Shown piece by piece: positions 35,736-44,702 of a stretch of DNA of 64,000 nucleotides (its first letter is position 1; every line of letters begins with the position of its first letter). A program made the position numbers and the translations under genes. Origin of the DNA: Stackebrandtia endophytica (GTDB lineage Bacteria; Actinomycetota; Actinomycetes; Mycobacteriales; Micromonosporaceae); contig NZ_VFOW01000001.1 of assembly GCF_006716355.1 (NCBI RefSeq), positions 372,001-436,000 on the forward strand, in the 5' to 3' direction. The notes under the pieces are model-generated. The model saw nothing but the letters and a program-made list of their open reading frames with translations, made no database searches and had not been told where the DNA came from.

Positions 35736-36505
35736 CGTGGACCTCGACCGCCCCCTCCGCCGCCACCCCGCACCTGGAGCAGACCGCCATCGAGATGACC
35801 TCGGTTACCAAGGTCTACGGCGACCGGGAGAATCCGGTGACCGCGCTCAACGATGTGAGTCTGCGAATCCCGACGGGAAGCTTCACCGCGATCGTCGGCC
35901 CCTCCGGTTCCGGCAAGAGCACGCTGCTGCACTGCGGTGCGGCGTTGGATTCACCGACCAGCGGCACCATTCGGATCGCCGGAACCGATCTGACCGGCCT
36001 GTCCGAGACGAAGCGGACCCTGCTGCGACGTGACCTCATCGGTTTCGTCTTTCAGGCGTACAACCTGGTTCCCTCCTTGACGATCGGCCAGAACATCACG
36101 TTGCCGGCGCGACTGGCGGGCAGCACGATCGACCGGGACCGGTTGGCCATGCTGGTGGAGCGGGTCGGGTTGACCGACCGGCTGAACCACCTGCCGGGTC
36201 AGCTGTCGGGCGGTCAGCAGCAACGGGCGGCGATCGTTCGCGCATTGGCCACGGACCCGGCTGTCGTGTTCGCCGATGAGCCGACCGGCGCCCTGGACTT
36301 GAGGACCGGTCATGAGGTCCTGCGACTGCTACGCAATCTCGTCGACGATCTGGGGCAGACCGTCGTCATGGTGACTCACGACCCGAGCGCGGCGGCTCGG
36401 GCTCACCGATCCGTCGTCATGGCCAACGGCAGCATCACGAAGGTGCTGGACGCCCCAACGGCCGCGCAGCTCTCGTACGAATTGATCAACCAGGAGGACC
36501 AGTGA
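35732..36505 (+). CDS. ABC transporter ATP-binding protein (MacB/LolD type)
   Basis: A 257-residue ATPase. Walker A GPSGSGKS, Q-loop FQAYNLVPSLT, signature LSGGQQQRAA, Walker B VVFADEPTGALD and switch His in VTHD are all canonical for the MacB/LolD/FtsE group that works with FtsX-type permeases as mechanotransmitters or peptide/lipid exporters. The ATG at 35732 overlaps the stop of the small membrane protein, and its own stop overlaps the permease start. Confidence 0.96.
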   Translation: MTWTSTAPSAATPHLEQTAIEMTSVTKVYGDRENPVTALNDVSLRIPTGSFTAIVGPSGSGKSTLLHCGAALDSPTSGTIRIAGTDLTGLSETKRTLLRRDLIGFVFQAYNLVPSLTIGQNITLPARLAGSTIDRDRLAMLVERVGLTDRLNHLPGQLSGGQQQRAAIVRALATDPAVVFADEPTGALDLRTGHEVLRLLRNLVDDLGQTVVMVTHDPSAAARAHRSVVMANGSITKVLDAPTAAQLSYELINQEDQ

Positions 36506-39000
36506 ACCGGTTGAGGACGCTGCTGCCCATCGCGATGCGGATGGCTCGTCACCGCATCGGTGCGCTGGCGGCGGTCTGGTTCGCGGTTGTCGGTGGCATC
36601 GCGCTGGTGACGCCGGCGGGGGTACTGGCGCAGACCGGCATCACGTCGGAGGTGCCCGCGTACTGGCTGGCCGAGACCGACATCGTGGTCTCGGCCAGCC
36701 AGTACGTGGCGCAGGACGAGGACCTCGACGTGCCGTTGTCGCGCCGGGTTCCCGTTGACGCGCAGGTGATCGCGGACCTCGCCGGGGTTTCGGGGGTCGG
36801 CGAGGTCGGTGGCCGGGTCGGGTTCCCGGCAGCGTTGGTCGGTACCGACTTCGAAGGCTCATCGGAAGCGGGTTCGAACTGGACGTTCGCGACCCTGGGC
36901 GCCCCGGAGGTGACCGGTCGGGCGCCGACGGCCGACGCCGAGATCGCGTTGAGCCGCAGCACCGCCGAACGGGCCGGTGTCACCATTGGGGAGGAACTCG
37001 ACGTGGCGGTGGCCGGTGAGGTCACGACCTACCGCGTGACCGCGATCGTCGACGCACCCGGCCACGGGATCTACTTCTCCGATGCCGTCGCCGCACAGCG
37101 GTACAGCCGGGACGGCGTCGTCGATGTCATCGGCGTGATGCTGGCGCCGGACGCCGACCCGACGGCAACCGCCGAAGCGGTCGGCGCCGCGCTCGCCGGT
37201 ACCGATCTGGTCGTCTCCAGCGGTGCCGACCGCGGCGATGTCGCCCACTTCGAGGCGGCGTCGGCGCGCGGAATGCTGATCGGTATCTCCATGTCCTTGG
37301 CGGGTGTCCTGGTGATGACGATCGGATTCATCGTCGCGGCTGCGGTCGCGATCTCGGTGAATCAGCAGCGGCCCGAGATCGCTCTGCTGCGGGCCACCGG
37401 CGCGACCTCCCGTCAGGTCCGATGGCTGATCGCCGCGCAGGTGACCCTGGTGGCCCTGCTCGCGGTCCCGGTCGGGCTGCTGGCCGGTTACCTGTTGGCT
37501 CACACGATGGCCGACGCGTTCACCGGTGTCGGGCTCCTTCCCACGATCCTTCCGGTGACGATGAGTCCGATCCCGGGTGTGGGCGCGGCGCTGCTGATCG
37601 TTGCGGCCGTTCATATCGCGACCCGGTTGGCGGCCATGCGGGTCTCCCGTATGGCTCCCACCGAAGCCGTCGCGGAGTCCCGTATCGAACCCCGGCAGCC
37701 GGCGCCGTGGCGCACCGGCATCGGCTGCGCTCTCATCGCGTTGTCGTTCGTCACCTCGCTGTTGCCGCTGTTCACGCGCAGCGAGGCCGGGTTCGCCACC
37801 TCCGCCTCGGGGGTGCTCGTCGCGATCATCGGTTTGGCGCTGGTGGGACCGGCCGCGGTTCGCGGTATCACCGGGCGGCGTGTCCGGAAGGCGTCGCGTT
37901 TCGCGGCTCCGAAGTGGTTGGCGGTCCACAATGCCCATGGCTATGCGTTGCGTACCGCCGGAGTCATCACGGTGTTGGCGTTGTCCGTCGCACTCGCGGT
38001 GGTGCAGATCTTCACCACCACGACGCTGGGGGCGGCGGTGACCGCCGATATCGCGGACGGGGCGAAGATGTCGGCAACCGTCACCGGTGCCGACGGGGTG
38101 TCCGAATCGGACCGGGAGTCACTGTCGGCCGAGGAGGGTGTGGTGACCGCCGTCGGCACGATGCAGACCGTCATGGTGTGGCCGTATGAAAGCGAGGGTA
38201 AGGCCCGCGCCGATGAGGTGCCCGCCACGGCTTTCAGTTCACCACCCGGCGACGTCATCGATCTGTCGATCGTGGATGGTGATATCAAGGAGCTGGTTGG
38301 CGACGCCGTCGCCATGGAGGCCCAGCTGGCGTGGTTCGAGGGCGTGTCGCTGGGCGACCGAGTCGAGTTGATCACCGACGACGGAACCGTGGTGACACCG
38401 CGGCTGGTCGCGACCTATGAACGCGGATTCGGGTTCGGCACGGTCGTGACCACCACCGAGGTGCTCGCCGGGCACTCCCCCACCCGGCCCTACGACTCCG
38501 TTCTCGCCGTGGGAGACCCGTCGGTGATTCAGGAATGGGCGGCCGACCGGCCGCTGGCGTTGACCGTCGGTTCTCGGGACGATCAACTCGCCACCGGCGG
38601 GGTCAGTCCCGACCGGTGGGTGAGCATGGCCGTAACCATGGTGCTGCTGGGATACCTGATCTTGAGCGGCGCCAACAACCTCATCGCCACGACCGCGCGG
38701 CGACGCGGCGAGCTGGCGCTGCTGCGCCTGCTGGGGGCGACACCCTCGCAGGTGCGATCCATGATGCGCGACGAAACCCGCCGTGTATGCCTGATGGCGG
38801 CGGTGGCGGGCCTGGCACTGTCGGTGCCGTCGATGACGATTCTTGGCATCGGCATGGTCGGTCTACCCTGGCCCCAGGGTCCACTATGGGTGATTCCCCT
38901 GCTGGTCGGGATCGTCTGCGCGGTCGCCTATCCGGCGATCATGACCCCCGCCAACCGAGCCCTGCGATCCTCCCCACTGGAGGCACTGCCCCAGGGGTGA
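36502..39000 (+). CDS. FtsX-like ABC transporter permease
   Basis: An 832-residue permease with a GTG start overlapping the ATPase stop (GTGA). It has an N-terminal membrane helix, an extracytoplasmic domain, a three-helix FtsX core (about 255-400), a further duplicated half (about 430-800) and a terminal FtsX core ending ALRSSPLEALPQG. The two EIALLRATGATSRQVRW / ELALLRLLGATPSQVRS coupling helices are the classical FtsX motifs. This is the large actinobacterial type with two FtsX domains on one chain, used for export or resistance. Confidence 0.93.
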   Translation: MNRLRTLLPIAMRMARHRIGALAAVWFAVVGGIALVTPAGVLAQTGITSEVPAYWLAETDIVVSASQYVAQDEDLDVPLSRRVPVDAQVIADLAGVSGVGEVGGRVGFPAALVGTDFEGSSEAGSNWTFATLGAPEVTGRAPTADAEIALSRSTAERAGVTIGEELDVAVAGEVTTYRVTAIVDAPGHGIYFSDAVAAQRYSRDGVVDVIGVMLAPDADPTATAEAVGAALAGTDLVVSSGADRGDVAHFEAASARGMLIGISMSLAGVLVMTIGFIVAAAVAISVNQQRPEIALLRATGATSRQVRWLIAAQVTLVALLAVPVGLLAGYLLAHTMADAFTGVGLLPTILPVTMSPIPGVGAALLIVAAVHIATRLAAMRVSRMAPTEAVAESRIEPRQPAPWRTGIGCALIALSFVTSLLPLFTRSEAGFATSASGVLVAIIGLALVGPAAVRGITGRRVRKASRFAAPKWLAVHNAHGYALRTAGVITVLALSVALAVVQIFTTTTLGAAVTADIADGAKMSATVTGADGVSESDRESLSAEEGVVTAVGTMQTVMVWPYESEGKARADEVPATAFSSPPGDVIDLSIVDGDIKELVGDAVAMEAQLAWFEGVSLGDRVELITDDGTVVTPRLVATYERGFGFGTVVTTTEVLAGHSPTRPYDSVLAVGDPSVIQEWAADRPLALTVGSRDDQLATGGVSPDRWVSMAVTMVLLGYLILSGANNLIATTARRRGELALLRLLGATPSQVRSMMRDETRRVCLMAAVAGLALSVPSMTILGIGMVGLPWPQGPLWVIPLLVGIVCAVAYPAIMTPANRALRSSPLEALPQG

Positions 39001-39108
39001 CGAGCCGTTCCAGCGGTCGACGCACCGGGCGGGACAGGTCGATGACTCGTCCCGCCTCACCGCCGGGGCCGCTTCTTAGACAACGACTTGACGGCCCTGG
39101 GAGGCTGA

Positions 39109-39351
39109 ATGGTTCAGACATCACCACTCACCAGCCATGGGGGAACCGTGAACTGGATCAACCGTTACTCCGACGCACTTCTCGATCGTCTTATCCCGAG
39201 TAAGACCGCCGAAGCGCTGTGCATCAACGGGTGCGGGAACACCCTGTACTGCTTCTTCTCACCGTGTGGCGACACGTATCAGGCGGCATACCGACACTGC
39301 ACCAGTGGACAGTGCACCGAGTACTGGCAGTTCGTTCGATGTGGCTGTTAA
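39109..39351 (+). CDS. Small eight-cysteine peptide (candidate modified-peptide precursor)
   Basis: An 80-residue peptide from ATG 39109 (GGGAGG 4 nt upstream), or 67 residues from GTG 39148 (preceded by GGGGGAA). The N-terminal half is an amphipathic leader-like helix (NWINRYSDALLDRLIPSKTAEA). The C-terminal half carries all eight cysteines (residues 38, 42, 48, 53, 64, 69, 78, 80), ending in CGC. There is no signal peptide. A leader plus Cys-rich core beside an ABC exporter and two-component system resembles ribosomal peptide systems, but no modification enzyme is adjacent. It may instead be a disulfide-rich or metal-binding peptide. Confidence 0.75.
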   Translation: MVQTSPLTSHGGTVNWINRYSDALLDRLIPSKTAEALCINGCGNTLYCFFSPCGDTYQAAYRHCTSGQCTEYWQFVRCGC

Positions 39352-39366
39352 GTCGCGACAAAAGCG

Positions 39367-39400
39367 AGCCCGCCACGGACCTGCTGGTCCGTGGCGGGCT
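39367..39400 (-). terminator. Intrinsic terminator of pheST (shared with the peptide gene)
   Basis: AGCCCGCCACGGAC (39367-39380) and its exact complement (39387-39400) make a perfect 14-bp stem with a 6-nt loop. On the minus strand it is followed by CGCTTTTGTC, a T-rich end, so it terminates pheT transcripts well. It also closes the convergent peptide gene. Confidence 0.85.
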
Positions 39401-39409
39401 CATGAGTGG

Positions 39410-41893
39410 TTACACGCTGCGCAGTTGCGCTCCGCAGCGGTCGGCGGCCAGGGTCACCGCGTGGTCGCGTGCGGCGACGGTCTCCTCGGCGGTCAAGGTG
39501 CGGTCGGGCGCCCGGAACACCAGGTTGTACGCCAACGACTTCCGGCCCGCGCCGAGGCTCTCGCCCCGGTAGACGTCGAACAGCCGGATGCTCTCCAGCA
39601 GTTCCCCGGCACCGTCCGACAGTGCCTCGGCCACAGTGGCCGCCGGCACGGCGTCGTCGACCACGACGGCCACGTCGATCAAGGCGACCGGGTAGTGGGA
39701 CATCTGCGGAGACGACACGGTCTCCGCCACCGGAAGACGGCTCAGGTCGATCTCCATGGCACCGGTCCGGCGCGGAATGTCCATGACATCGCACACCGCC
39801 GGGTGCAGTTCGCCCGCGTGGCCGATGATCTCGCCACCGACCCGCAGCACCGCACAGCGCCCGGGATGCCACGGCGCGTGCCGACCGGCTTCCACGACGA
39901 GTTCGAGTCCCGCCGCCTCGACGATGGTGCGGGCGGCGGCGATCGCGTCACTCCAGTCGGCGTCGCGCCCGGCCCCCCACCAGCCGTCGATCTCGGCCTT
40001 ACCGGTGAACACCACCGCGACGTGCTGCGGCTGGTGCGGCCGAAGCGCGTCGGCGAGCGCGAGGTCGGCGTCGTCGGGCCGCTGCGTCACGCTCAGGTCC
40101 AGTGCCGGGACGGTGTCCCAACCGGACTTGGGCTGGAACACGACACCGGTTTCGAACAGGCCCACGTCCCGGATTCCTCGATCCACATTGGTTTTCAATG
40201 CGGCGAGAATGCCGGGCAGCAGGGTCGTCCGAAGTGCCGGTTGGCTGTCGACCAACGGGTTGGCCAACCGCAGCATGGTGCGACGTGGATCGTCGTCCTC
40301 CAGGCCGAACCGGTCCAGGACCGTCGGGTCGAGGAACGGGTAGTTCAGGGTCTCGACGTACCCGGCGGCGGCCAGCGCGCGTCCGATGTGTCGGCGTCGC
40401 CGCTGGTGGACGCTCAAGCCGGGACCGGCCGGGCTGGGCGGCAACATGCTGGGAACGCGGTCGTAACCGTCGAGCCGGACGACCTCCTCGACCAGATCTG
40501 CCTGATCGGTGATGTCGGGGCGCCAGCTGGGCGGGGTGACCTCCAGGGTCTCACCGACCGGGTTCACCACGCATCCGGCGGCGGTGAGCTGTTCGATCAC
40601 CTCGGTGTCGGCGTAGTCGTGGCCCACGATCCGCGAGGGAAGGCGCGGGTCGATGCGGATCACGGCGGGAGCCGCCCGGTGATCGATGTCGCCCACGGCC
40701 TCGTCGATGGTGCCTCCGGCGGAGGCGACCAGCAGCTCGGCGGCACGCTGGACCGCGATCGCGCACAGGGCGGGGTCGCTGCCGCGCTCGAAGCGTTTGG
40801 CCGCCTCGCTGGAGATCCGGTGTCGCCGCGAGGTCGCCGCGATCGCCGGTGGATCCCAGTGCGCCCCCTCGAACAGGACGTCCACGGTGGAGGGCGAGAC
40901 CTCGCTGGTCTCACCGCCCATCACGCCGGCCAGTGAGATGACCCCGGTGTCGTCACAGATCACCATGTCGCCTTGGTCGAGCACTCGCTCTACGTCATCC
41001 AATGTGGTCAACCGCTCGCCGGTTTCGGCGCGCCGCACCACGACGGAGCCCTTGAGGGTCGCCAGGTCGAATGCGTGCAACGGTTGCCCGAGTTCCAGCA
41101 TCAGGTAGTTGGTGATGTCCACCGCGATACTGATCGGGCGCATGCCCGCGTGCACCAGTCGACGGCGCATCCAATCGGGACTGGCCGCCGCCGGGTCGAT
41201 GCCGCGCACCGCACGGGTCGCGAAGCGATCGCAACCGACGGTGTCCAGAATCGACACCGGGTGCGGCGGCCGCGCGGTGGCCGTGGGTTCCACGACCGAC
41301 AGCGCGGGATCGGCGAAGGTGACCTTCAACCGGTGAGCCAGTTCCCGGGCGATGCCACGGATCGAGAAGCAGTACCCCATATCGGGGGTGATCGCCAGTT
41401 CGAACACGACGTCGTCGAGCCCGACGACCTGACGGGCGTCGGCGCCCGGTGTCAAGCCCGCGTCGGCGGGCAGGACGATGATGCCGTCGTGGTCGTCTCC
41501 GGTGCCCAGCTCCCGAGCCGAGGCGATCATGCCGTCGGAGACGCGACCGTAGGTCTTGCGGGCGCTGATCGCGAAACCGCCGGGCAGCACCGCCCCGGGA
41601 AGGCTGACCACGACCAGGTCGCCTTCGGCGAAGTTGCGCGCACCGCAGACGATGCCGCGAGGTTCGTCCTCACCGACCTCGACCTTGCAGTACCGGATGG
41701 GCTTCTTGAACTCGGTCAGTTCCTCGATGGAGTCGACGCGGCCGATGACGAGCGGGCCGGTGACGTTTTCTCGAAGGTCGTGAACCTCCTCGACCTCCAG
41801 GCCGGAGGCCACCAGGGCCGCGTCGATGTCGGCGACCGAGGTCTCGACCGGGATCGCGGCATACTCACGCAACCATGACAGTGGTACTCGCAT
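39410..41893 (-). CDS. pheT: Phenylalanyl-tRNA synthetase beta subunit
   Basis: An 827-residue PheT. Domains in order: N-terminal B1 core and OB-fold tRNA-binding domain EMAP-like (about 40-155), B3/B4 editing module (about 210-390), B5 (about 405-475), class II-like catalytic pseudo-core (about 490-700) and C-terminal FDX-ACB anticodon-binding domain (about 735-827, SHYPVALIDVAVVVDDAVPAA). Length matches actinobacterial PheT. It begins 3 bp after the pheS stop and partners PheS as an alpha2-beta2 enzyme. Confidence 0.97.
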   Translation of the reverse strand: MRVPLSWLREYAAIPVETSVADIDAALVASGLEVEEVHDLRENVTGPLVIGRVDSIEELTEFKKPIRYCKVEVGEDEPRGIVCGARNFAEGDLVVVSLPGAVLPGGFAISARKTYGRVSDGMIASARELGTGDDHDGIIVLPADAGLTPGADARQVVGLDDVVFELAITPDMGYCFSIRGIARELAHRLKVTFADPALSVVEPTATARPPHPVSILDTVGCDRFATRAVRGIDPAAASPDWMRRRLVHAGMRPISIAVDITNYLMLELGQPLHAFDLATLKGSVVVRRAETGERLTTLDDVERVLDQGDMVICDDTGVISLAGVMGGETSEVSPSTVDVLFEGAHWDPPAIAATSRRHRISSEAAKRFERGSDPALCAIAVQRAAELLVASAGGTIDEAVGDIDHRAAPAVIRIDPRLPSRIVGHDYADTEVIEQLTAAGCVVNPVGETLEVTPPSWRPDITDQADLVEEVVRLDGYDRVPSMLPPSPAGPGLSVHQRRRRHIGRALAAAGYVETLNYPFLDPTVLDRFGLEDDDPRRTMLRLANPLVDSQPALRTTLLPGILAALKTNVDRGIRDVGLFETGVVFQPKSGWDTVPALDLSVTQRPDDADLALADALRPHQPQHVAVVFTGKAEIDGWWGAGRDADWSDAIAAARTIVEAAGLELVVEAGRHAPWHPGRCAVLRVGGEIIGHAGELHPAVCDVMDIPRRTGAMEIDLSRLPVAETVSSPQMSHYPVALIDVAVVVDDAVPAATVAEALSDGAGELLESIRLFDVYRGESLGAGRKSLAYNLVFRAPDRTLTAEETVAARDHAVTLAADRCGAQLRSV

Positions 41894-41896
41894 CGA

Positions 41897-42976
41897 TTAC
41901 TCCTCCGTTCCGAGGGCCAGTGGGAAACGCACGTCACCGTCGAACATGTCGCGCATGTCGGTGACGTCGTGGCGCAGCATGACCGCACGGTCGATGCCCA
42001 TCCCGAAGGCGAAGCCACTGTAGACGTGCGGGTCGATCCCGCACGCGGTCAACACACGCGGGTTGACCATCCCGCATCCACCCCACTCGATCCAACGGGG
42101 TCCGTCCTTGTGGGCGGCGAACCACACGTCCAGCTCGGCGCTGGGTTCGGTGAACGGGAAGTAGGACGGTCGCAACCGGATCTTCACGTCCGGCCCGAAC
42201 ATGGTGCGGGCGAACTGTTCCAACGTCCCCTTGAGGTGCGCCATGGTGATGCCCTTGTCCACCACGAGCCCCTCGGTCTGGTGGAACACCGGACTGTGGG
42301 TGGCGTCGACCTCGTCGGTGCGGTACACCCGACCGGGCGCCAGGGTGTAGATCGGCGGCTCCTGCGTCAACATCGAGTGGATCTGCACCGAGGACGTGTG
42401 GGTGCGAAGCACCAGCCCGGAATCGCGTCCGGCCTGGGCGGCGGCCACGAAGAACGTGTCCATCATGGTGCGTGCCGGGTGGTTGGGGCCGATGTTCAGG
42501 GCGTCGAAGTTGAACCACTCCGGCTCGATCTCGGGCCCTTCGGCGACCTGGTACCCCATCGCGACGAACATGTCGGTGATCCGGTCGGTCATCAGGTTGA
42601 TCGGATGCCTGGCACCGGTCCGACGACGGTCTGCCGGCAGGGTCACGTCCACCGTCTCGTCACGCAGCACCCGTTCGGCGGCCTCGACGGCCAGTACCTC
42701 TTGGCGGGCCTGATATGCGGCGTTGATGGCTTGGCGAGCGGCGTTGACACGTTTACCGGCGTCGGACTTGGCCGCGGGCGGCAGGGCGCCGATCTCGCGG
42801 CGCGCCAACATGACCGGCGCCTTGTCCCCCAGGTGCTGATGTTTGATCTGGTTCAGCGCGTCGAGGTCGGCGGCCTCGGTGAACGCCTTGTCGGCGGCGT
42901 TGACCGCCTCCTCCAAGGCTTCGGCCGACAGGTAGGCCACTTGCTTCGGGTCGTACGGATCGCTGTGATAACTCAT
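41897..42976 (-). CDS. pheS: Phenylalanyl-tRNA synthetase alpha subunit
   Basis: A 359-residue class II aminoacyl-tRNA synthetase subunit. Motif 2 is HPVFHQTEGL-like (THSPVFHQTEGLVVDKG), and the catalytic region contains RLRPSYFPFTEPSAE and GCGMVNPRVL; motif 3 is GFAFGMGIDRAVMLRH. An N-terminal coiled-coil (about 15-85) binds tRNA. It is upstream of pheT with a 3-bp gap. No T-box or Phe-rich leader peptide was seen upstream. Confidence 0.97.
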   Translation of the reverse strand: MSYHSDPYDPKQVAYLSAEALEEAVNAADKAFTEAADLDALNQIKHQHLGDKAPVMLARREIGALPPAAKSDAGKRVNAARQAINAAYQARQEVLAVEAAERVLRDETVDVTLPADRRRTGARHPINLMTDRITDMFVAMGYQVAEGPEIEPEWFNFDALNIGPNHPARTMMDTFFVAAAQAGRDSGLVLRTHTSSVQIHSMLTQEPPIYTLAPGRVYRTDEVDATHSPVFHQTEGLVVDKGITMAHLKGTLEQFARTMFGPDVKIRLRPSYFPFTEPSAELDVWFAAHKDGPRWIEWGGCGMVNPRVLTACGIDPHVYSGFAFGMGIDRAVMLRHDVTDMRDMFDGDVRFPLALGTEE

Positions 42977-43082
42977 CGCTTCGATTGCTTTCGGTGATCA
43001 GGCCGGATCGGCCCCGACCTGGTCGGCCAGGTGCCCGGCGGAAAAGGTGCGGATCACGGCGCGAACAGCCACTCGCCACGGG

Positions 43083-44036
43083 TCATGGCTGGAGCAGGCG
43101 AAACCGCCGTGCACACGGCTGAGCCGTCAGCCCGTCGGGGATGCTGTGGCGGAGGAGTGAGATGGAGACTATCGCCGCAGCCCGCCACCGGCGGGCTGAA
43201 TAAACATGAGCGTGGCCGAGTCGTGGCCCGGGTAACTCACGGCGAACTCCTTTGCGGTGTTGTCTGGCAGAAGCATACAGGCACACCGCTGCCGCCGTCG
43301 CGAGGTTAAGGCTCTCGGCAGCCCCGTAGACCGGCACGCGAACCCGGGCGTCGGCAGCCGCCGTGGCGGCGGGAGTCAGCCCGTGAGCCTCCGAACCGAA
43401 CACCCACACCGTCGGTTCGTCCAACAGCCCGGCATCGATGGCGTCGTCCAGATCGGTGTCACCGTGGGCGTCAGCGGCCAGAACCCTGGTCTGGTTGCCG
43501 CGCAACGCCTCCAGGTGATCCAGCACGGCACCACCGCGGACGACCGGAACGTGGAACAGGCTGCCTGCGGCCGACCGGACGCACTTGCCGTTGTAGGGAT
43601 CGACCGTGTCGTCGGGAAAGACGACGCATCCGGCGCCGGCCGCATCGGCGGTGCGCAGGATCGTCCCGGCGTTGCCGGGATCGGAGATGCCCTCCAGCAC
43701 GACGGTGAGTCCACTCTCGACTATCGGTCCGTCGAGGTAGTCGCATACCGCGACCACGCCCTGCGGGCGCACCGTCTCGGCCAACGACTCCAAAGCGGCG
43801 TCGGTGACGAGCGTGGCCGACTCGGCGGGCACCAGTTCGGCGTGCCGTCGCGCGGCGTCCTCGGTGGCGAACACCTCGGCCACCGCGCCGTGGGCGATCG
43901 CCTCACGCACCGCCTGCGGTCCCTCGACCAGGAACCGACGGCCCTGGTCTCGATACTTTCGCCGTTGCAGTTTGCGGGCAGCAACAACCCGGGGTGACCG
44001 CTGAGTCAACGGAGCCCCGGGTTGATTGACGGCCAT
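43083..44036 (-). CDS. TrmH/SpoU-family RNA 2'-O-methyltransferase
   Basis: A 317-residue SpoU-class methyltransferase. A substrate-binding N-domain (RYRDQGRRFLVEGPQAV type, KYRDQGRRFLVEGP) is followed by the trefoil-knot core with motif 1 EGISDPGNAGTILRTADA, motif 2 VWVFGSEAHGL and motif 3 PVYGAAESLNLATAAAVCLYA. Homologues usually end about 15 residues after motif 3; here the frame continues for about 45 residues of arginine-rich sequence over a strong hairpin (43178-43198). Gene neighbours (rplT upstream, pheST downstream) are the usual actinobacterial order. Confidence 0.94.
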   Translation of the reverse strand: MAVNQPGAPLTQRSPRVVAARKLQRRKYRDQGRRFLVEGPQAVREAIAHGAVAEVFATEDAARRHAELVPAESATLVTDAALESLAETVRPQGVVAVCDYLDGPIVESGLTVVLEGISDPGNAGTILRTADAAGAGCVVFPDDTVDPYNGKCVRSAAGSLFHVPVVRGGAVLDHLEALRGNQTRVLAADAHGDTDLDDAIDAGLLDEPTVWVFGSEAHGLTPAATAAADARVRVPVYGAAESLNLATAAAVCLYASARQHRKGVRRELPGPRLGHAHVYSARRWRAAAIVSISLLRHSIPDGLTAQPCARRFRLLQP

Positions 44037-44411
44037 TTACGCGGCGGAATCGGTCGCCGGCAACGCGGACCGGGCGGCTTCCACCAGAGCGGTGAAGGCG
44101 GCCGCGTCGGTCACGGCGAGATCGGCCAGGACCTTGCGGTCGACCTCGATCTCGGCGGCCTTCAGCCCCTGAATGAACCGGTTGTAGGTGATGCCGTTCG
44201 CACGTGCGGCGGCATTGATGCGGGTGATCCACAGCCGGCGGAAGTCGCTCTTGCGGGCCCTGCGGTCCCGGTAGGAGTACTCCATCGAGTGGAGCATCTG
44301 CTCCTTGGCCTTGCGGTACAGCCGGGACCGCTGGCCCCGGTACCCCTTGGCGGACTCAAGGACGGTGCGGCGCTTCTTCTGGGCATTGATCGCCCGCTTA
44401 ACGCGTGCCAC
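44037..44411 (-). CDS. rplT: 50S ribosomal protein L20
   Basis: A 124-residue L20, an rRNA-binding assembly protein that is also a translational repressor of its own operon in several bacteria. Family features: basic N-terminal helix [25 protein letters not shown]-like start ([16 protein letters not shown]) and the core [21 protein letters not shown]. It is the third gene of infC-rpmI-rplT. Confidence 0.98.
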   Translation of the reverse strand: MARVKRAINAQKKRRTVLESAKGYRGQRSRLYRKAKEQMLHSMEYSYRDRRARKSDFRRLWITRINAAARANGITYNRFIQGLKAAEIEVDRKVLADLAVTDAAAFTALVEAARSALPATDSAA

Positions 44412-44489
44412 GGGTTGTTCTCCTCATCGTGACCATCGACGCATTGGTGGACGGCGATGGTCTTTGGGTTTAACTGAATGTGCGGACGA

Positions 44490-44684
44490 TTACTTGCCGA
44501 GCATCTTCTTGAAGCGCTTGACGTCAGCCTTGGCGACATCGGTCGTGCCCTCCAGACGGCGCATCAGCGTCGAGGGCTTGTGCTCCGCGTAGTGGCGGCG
44601 GTTCGCCCGCTGACGCAGGAGCTTGCCGGACCCGCTGAACTTCACTCGCTTGCTCAGGCCGCTGTGGCTTTTCATCTTCGGCAT
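44490..44684 (-). CDS. rpmI: 50S ribosomal protein L35
   Basis: A 64-residue L35 ([20 protein letters not shown] and [12 protein letters not shown] are the family blocks). It lies between infC and rplT with short gaps, as in most bacteria. Confidence 0.98.
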   Translation of the reverse strand: MPKMKSHSGLSKRVKFSGSGKLLRQRANRRHYAEHKPSTLMRRLEGTTDVAKADVKRFKKMLGK

Positions 44685-44702
44685 CGGTACTCCTTGTGGT
44701 GA

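Noticed and set aside
43083-43260. T-box or phenylalanine-rich leader peptide upstream of pheS
   Set aside because: The T-box consensus was not seen on the minus strand, and the short peptide frame contains only one Phe, so classical Phe attenuation is not supported.
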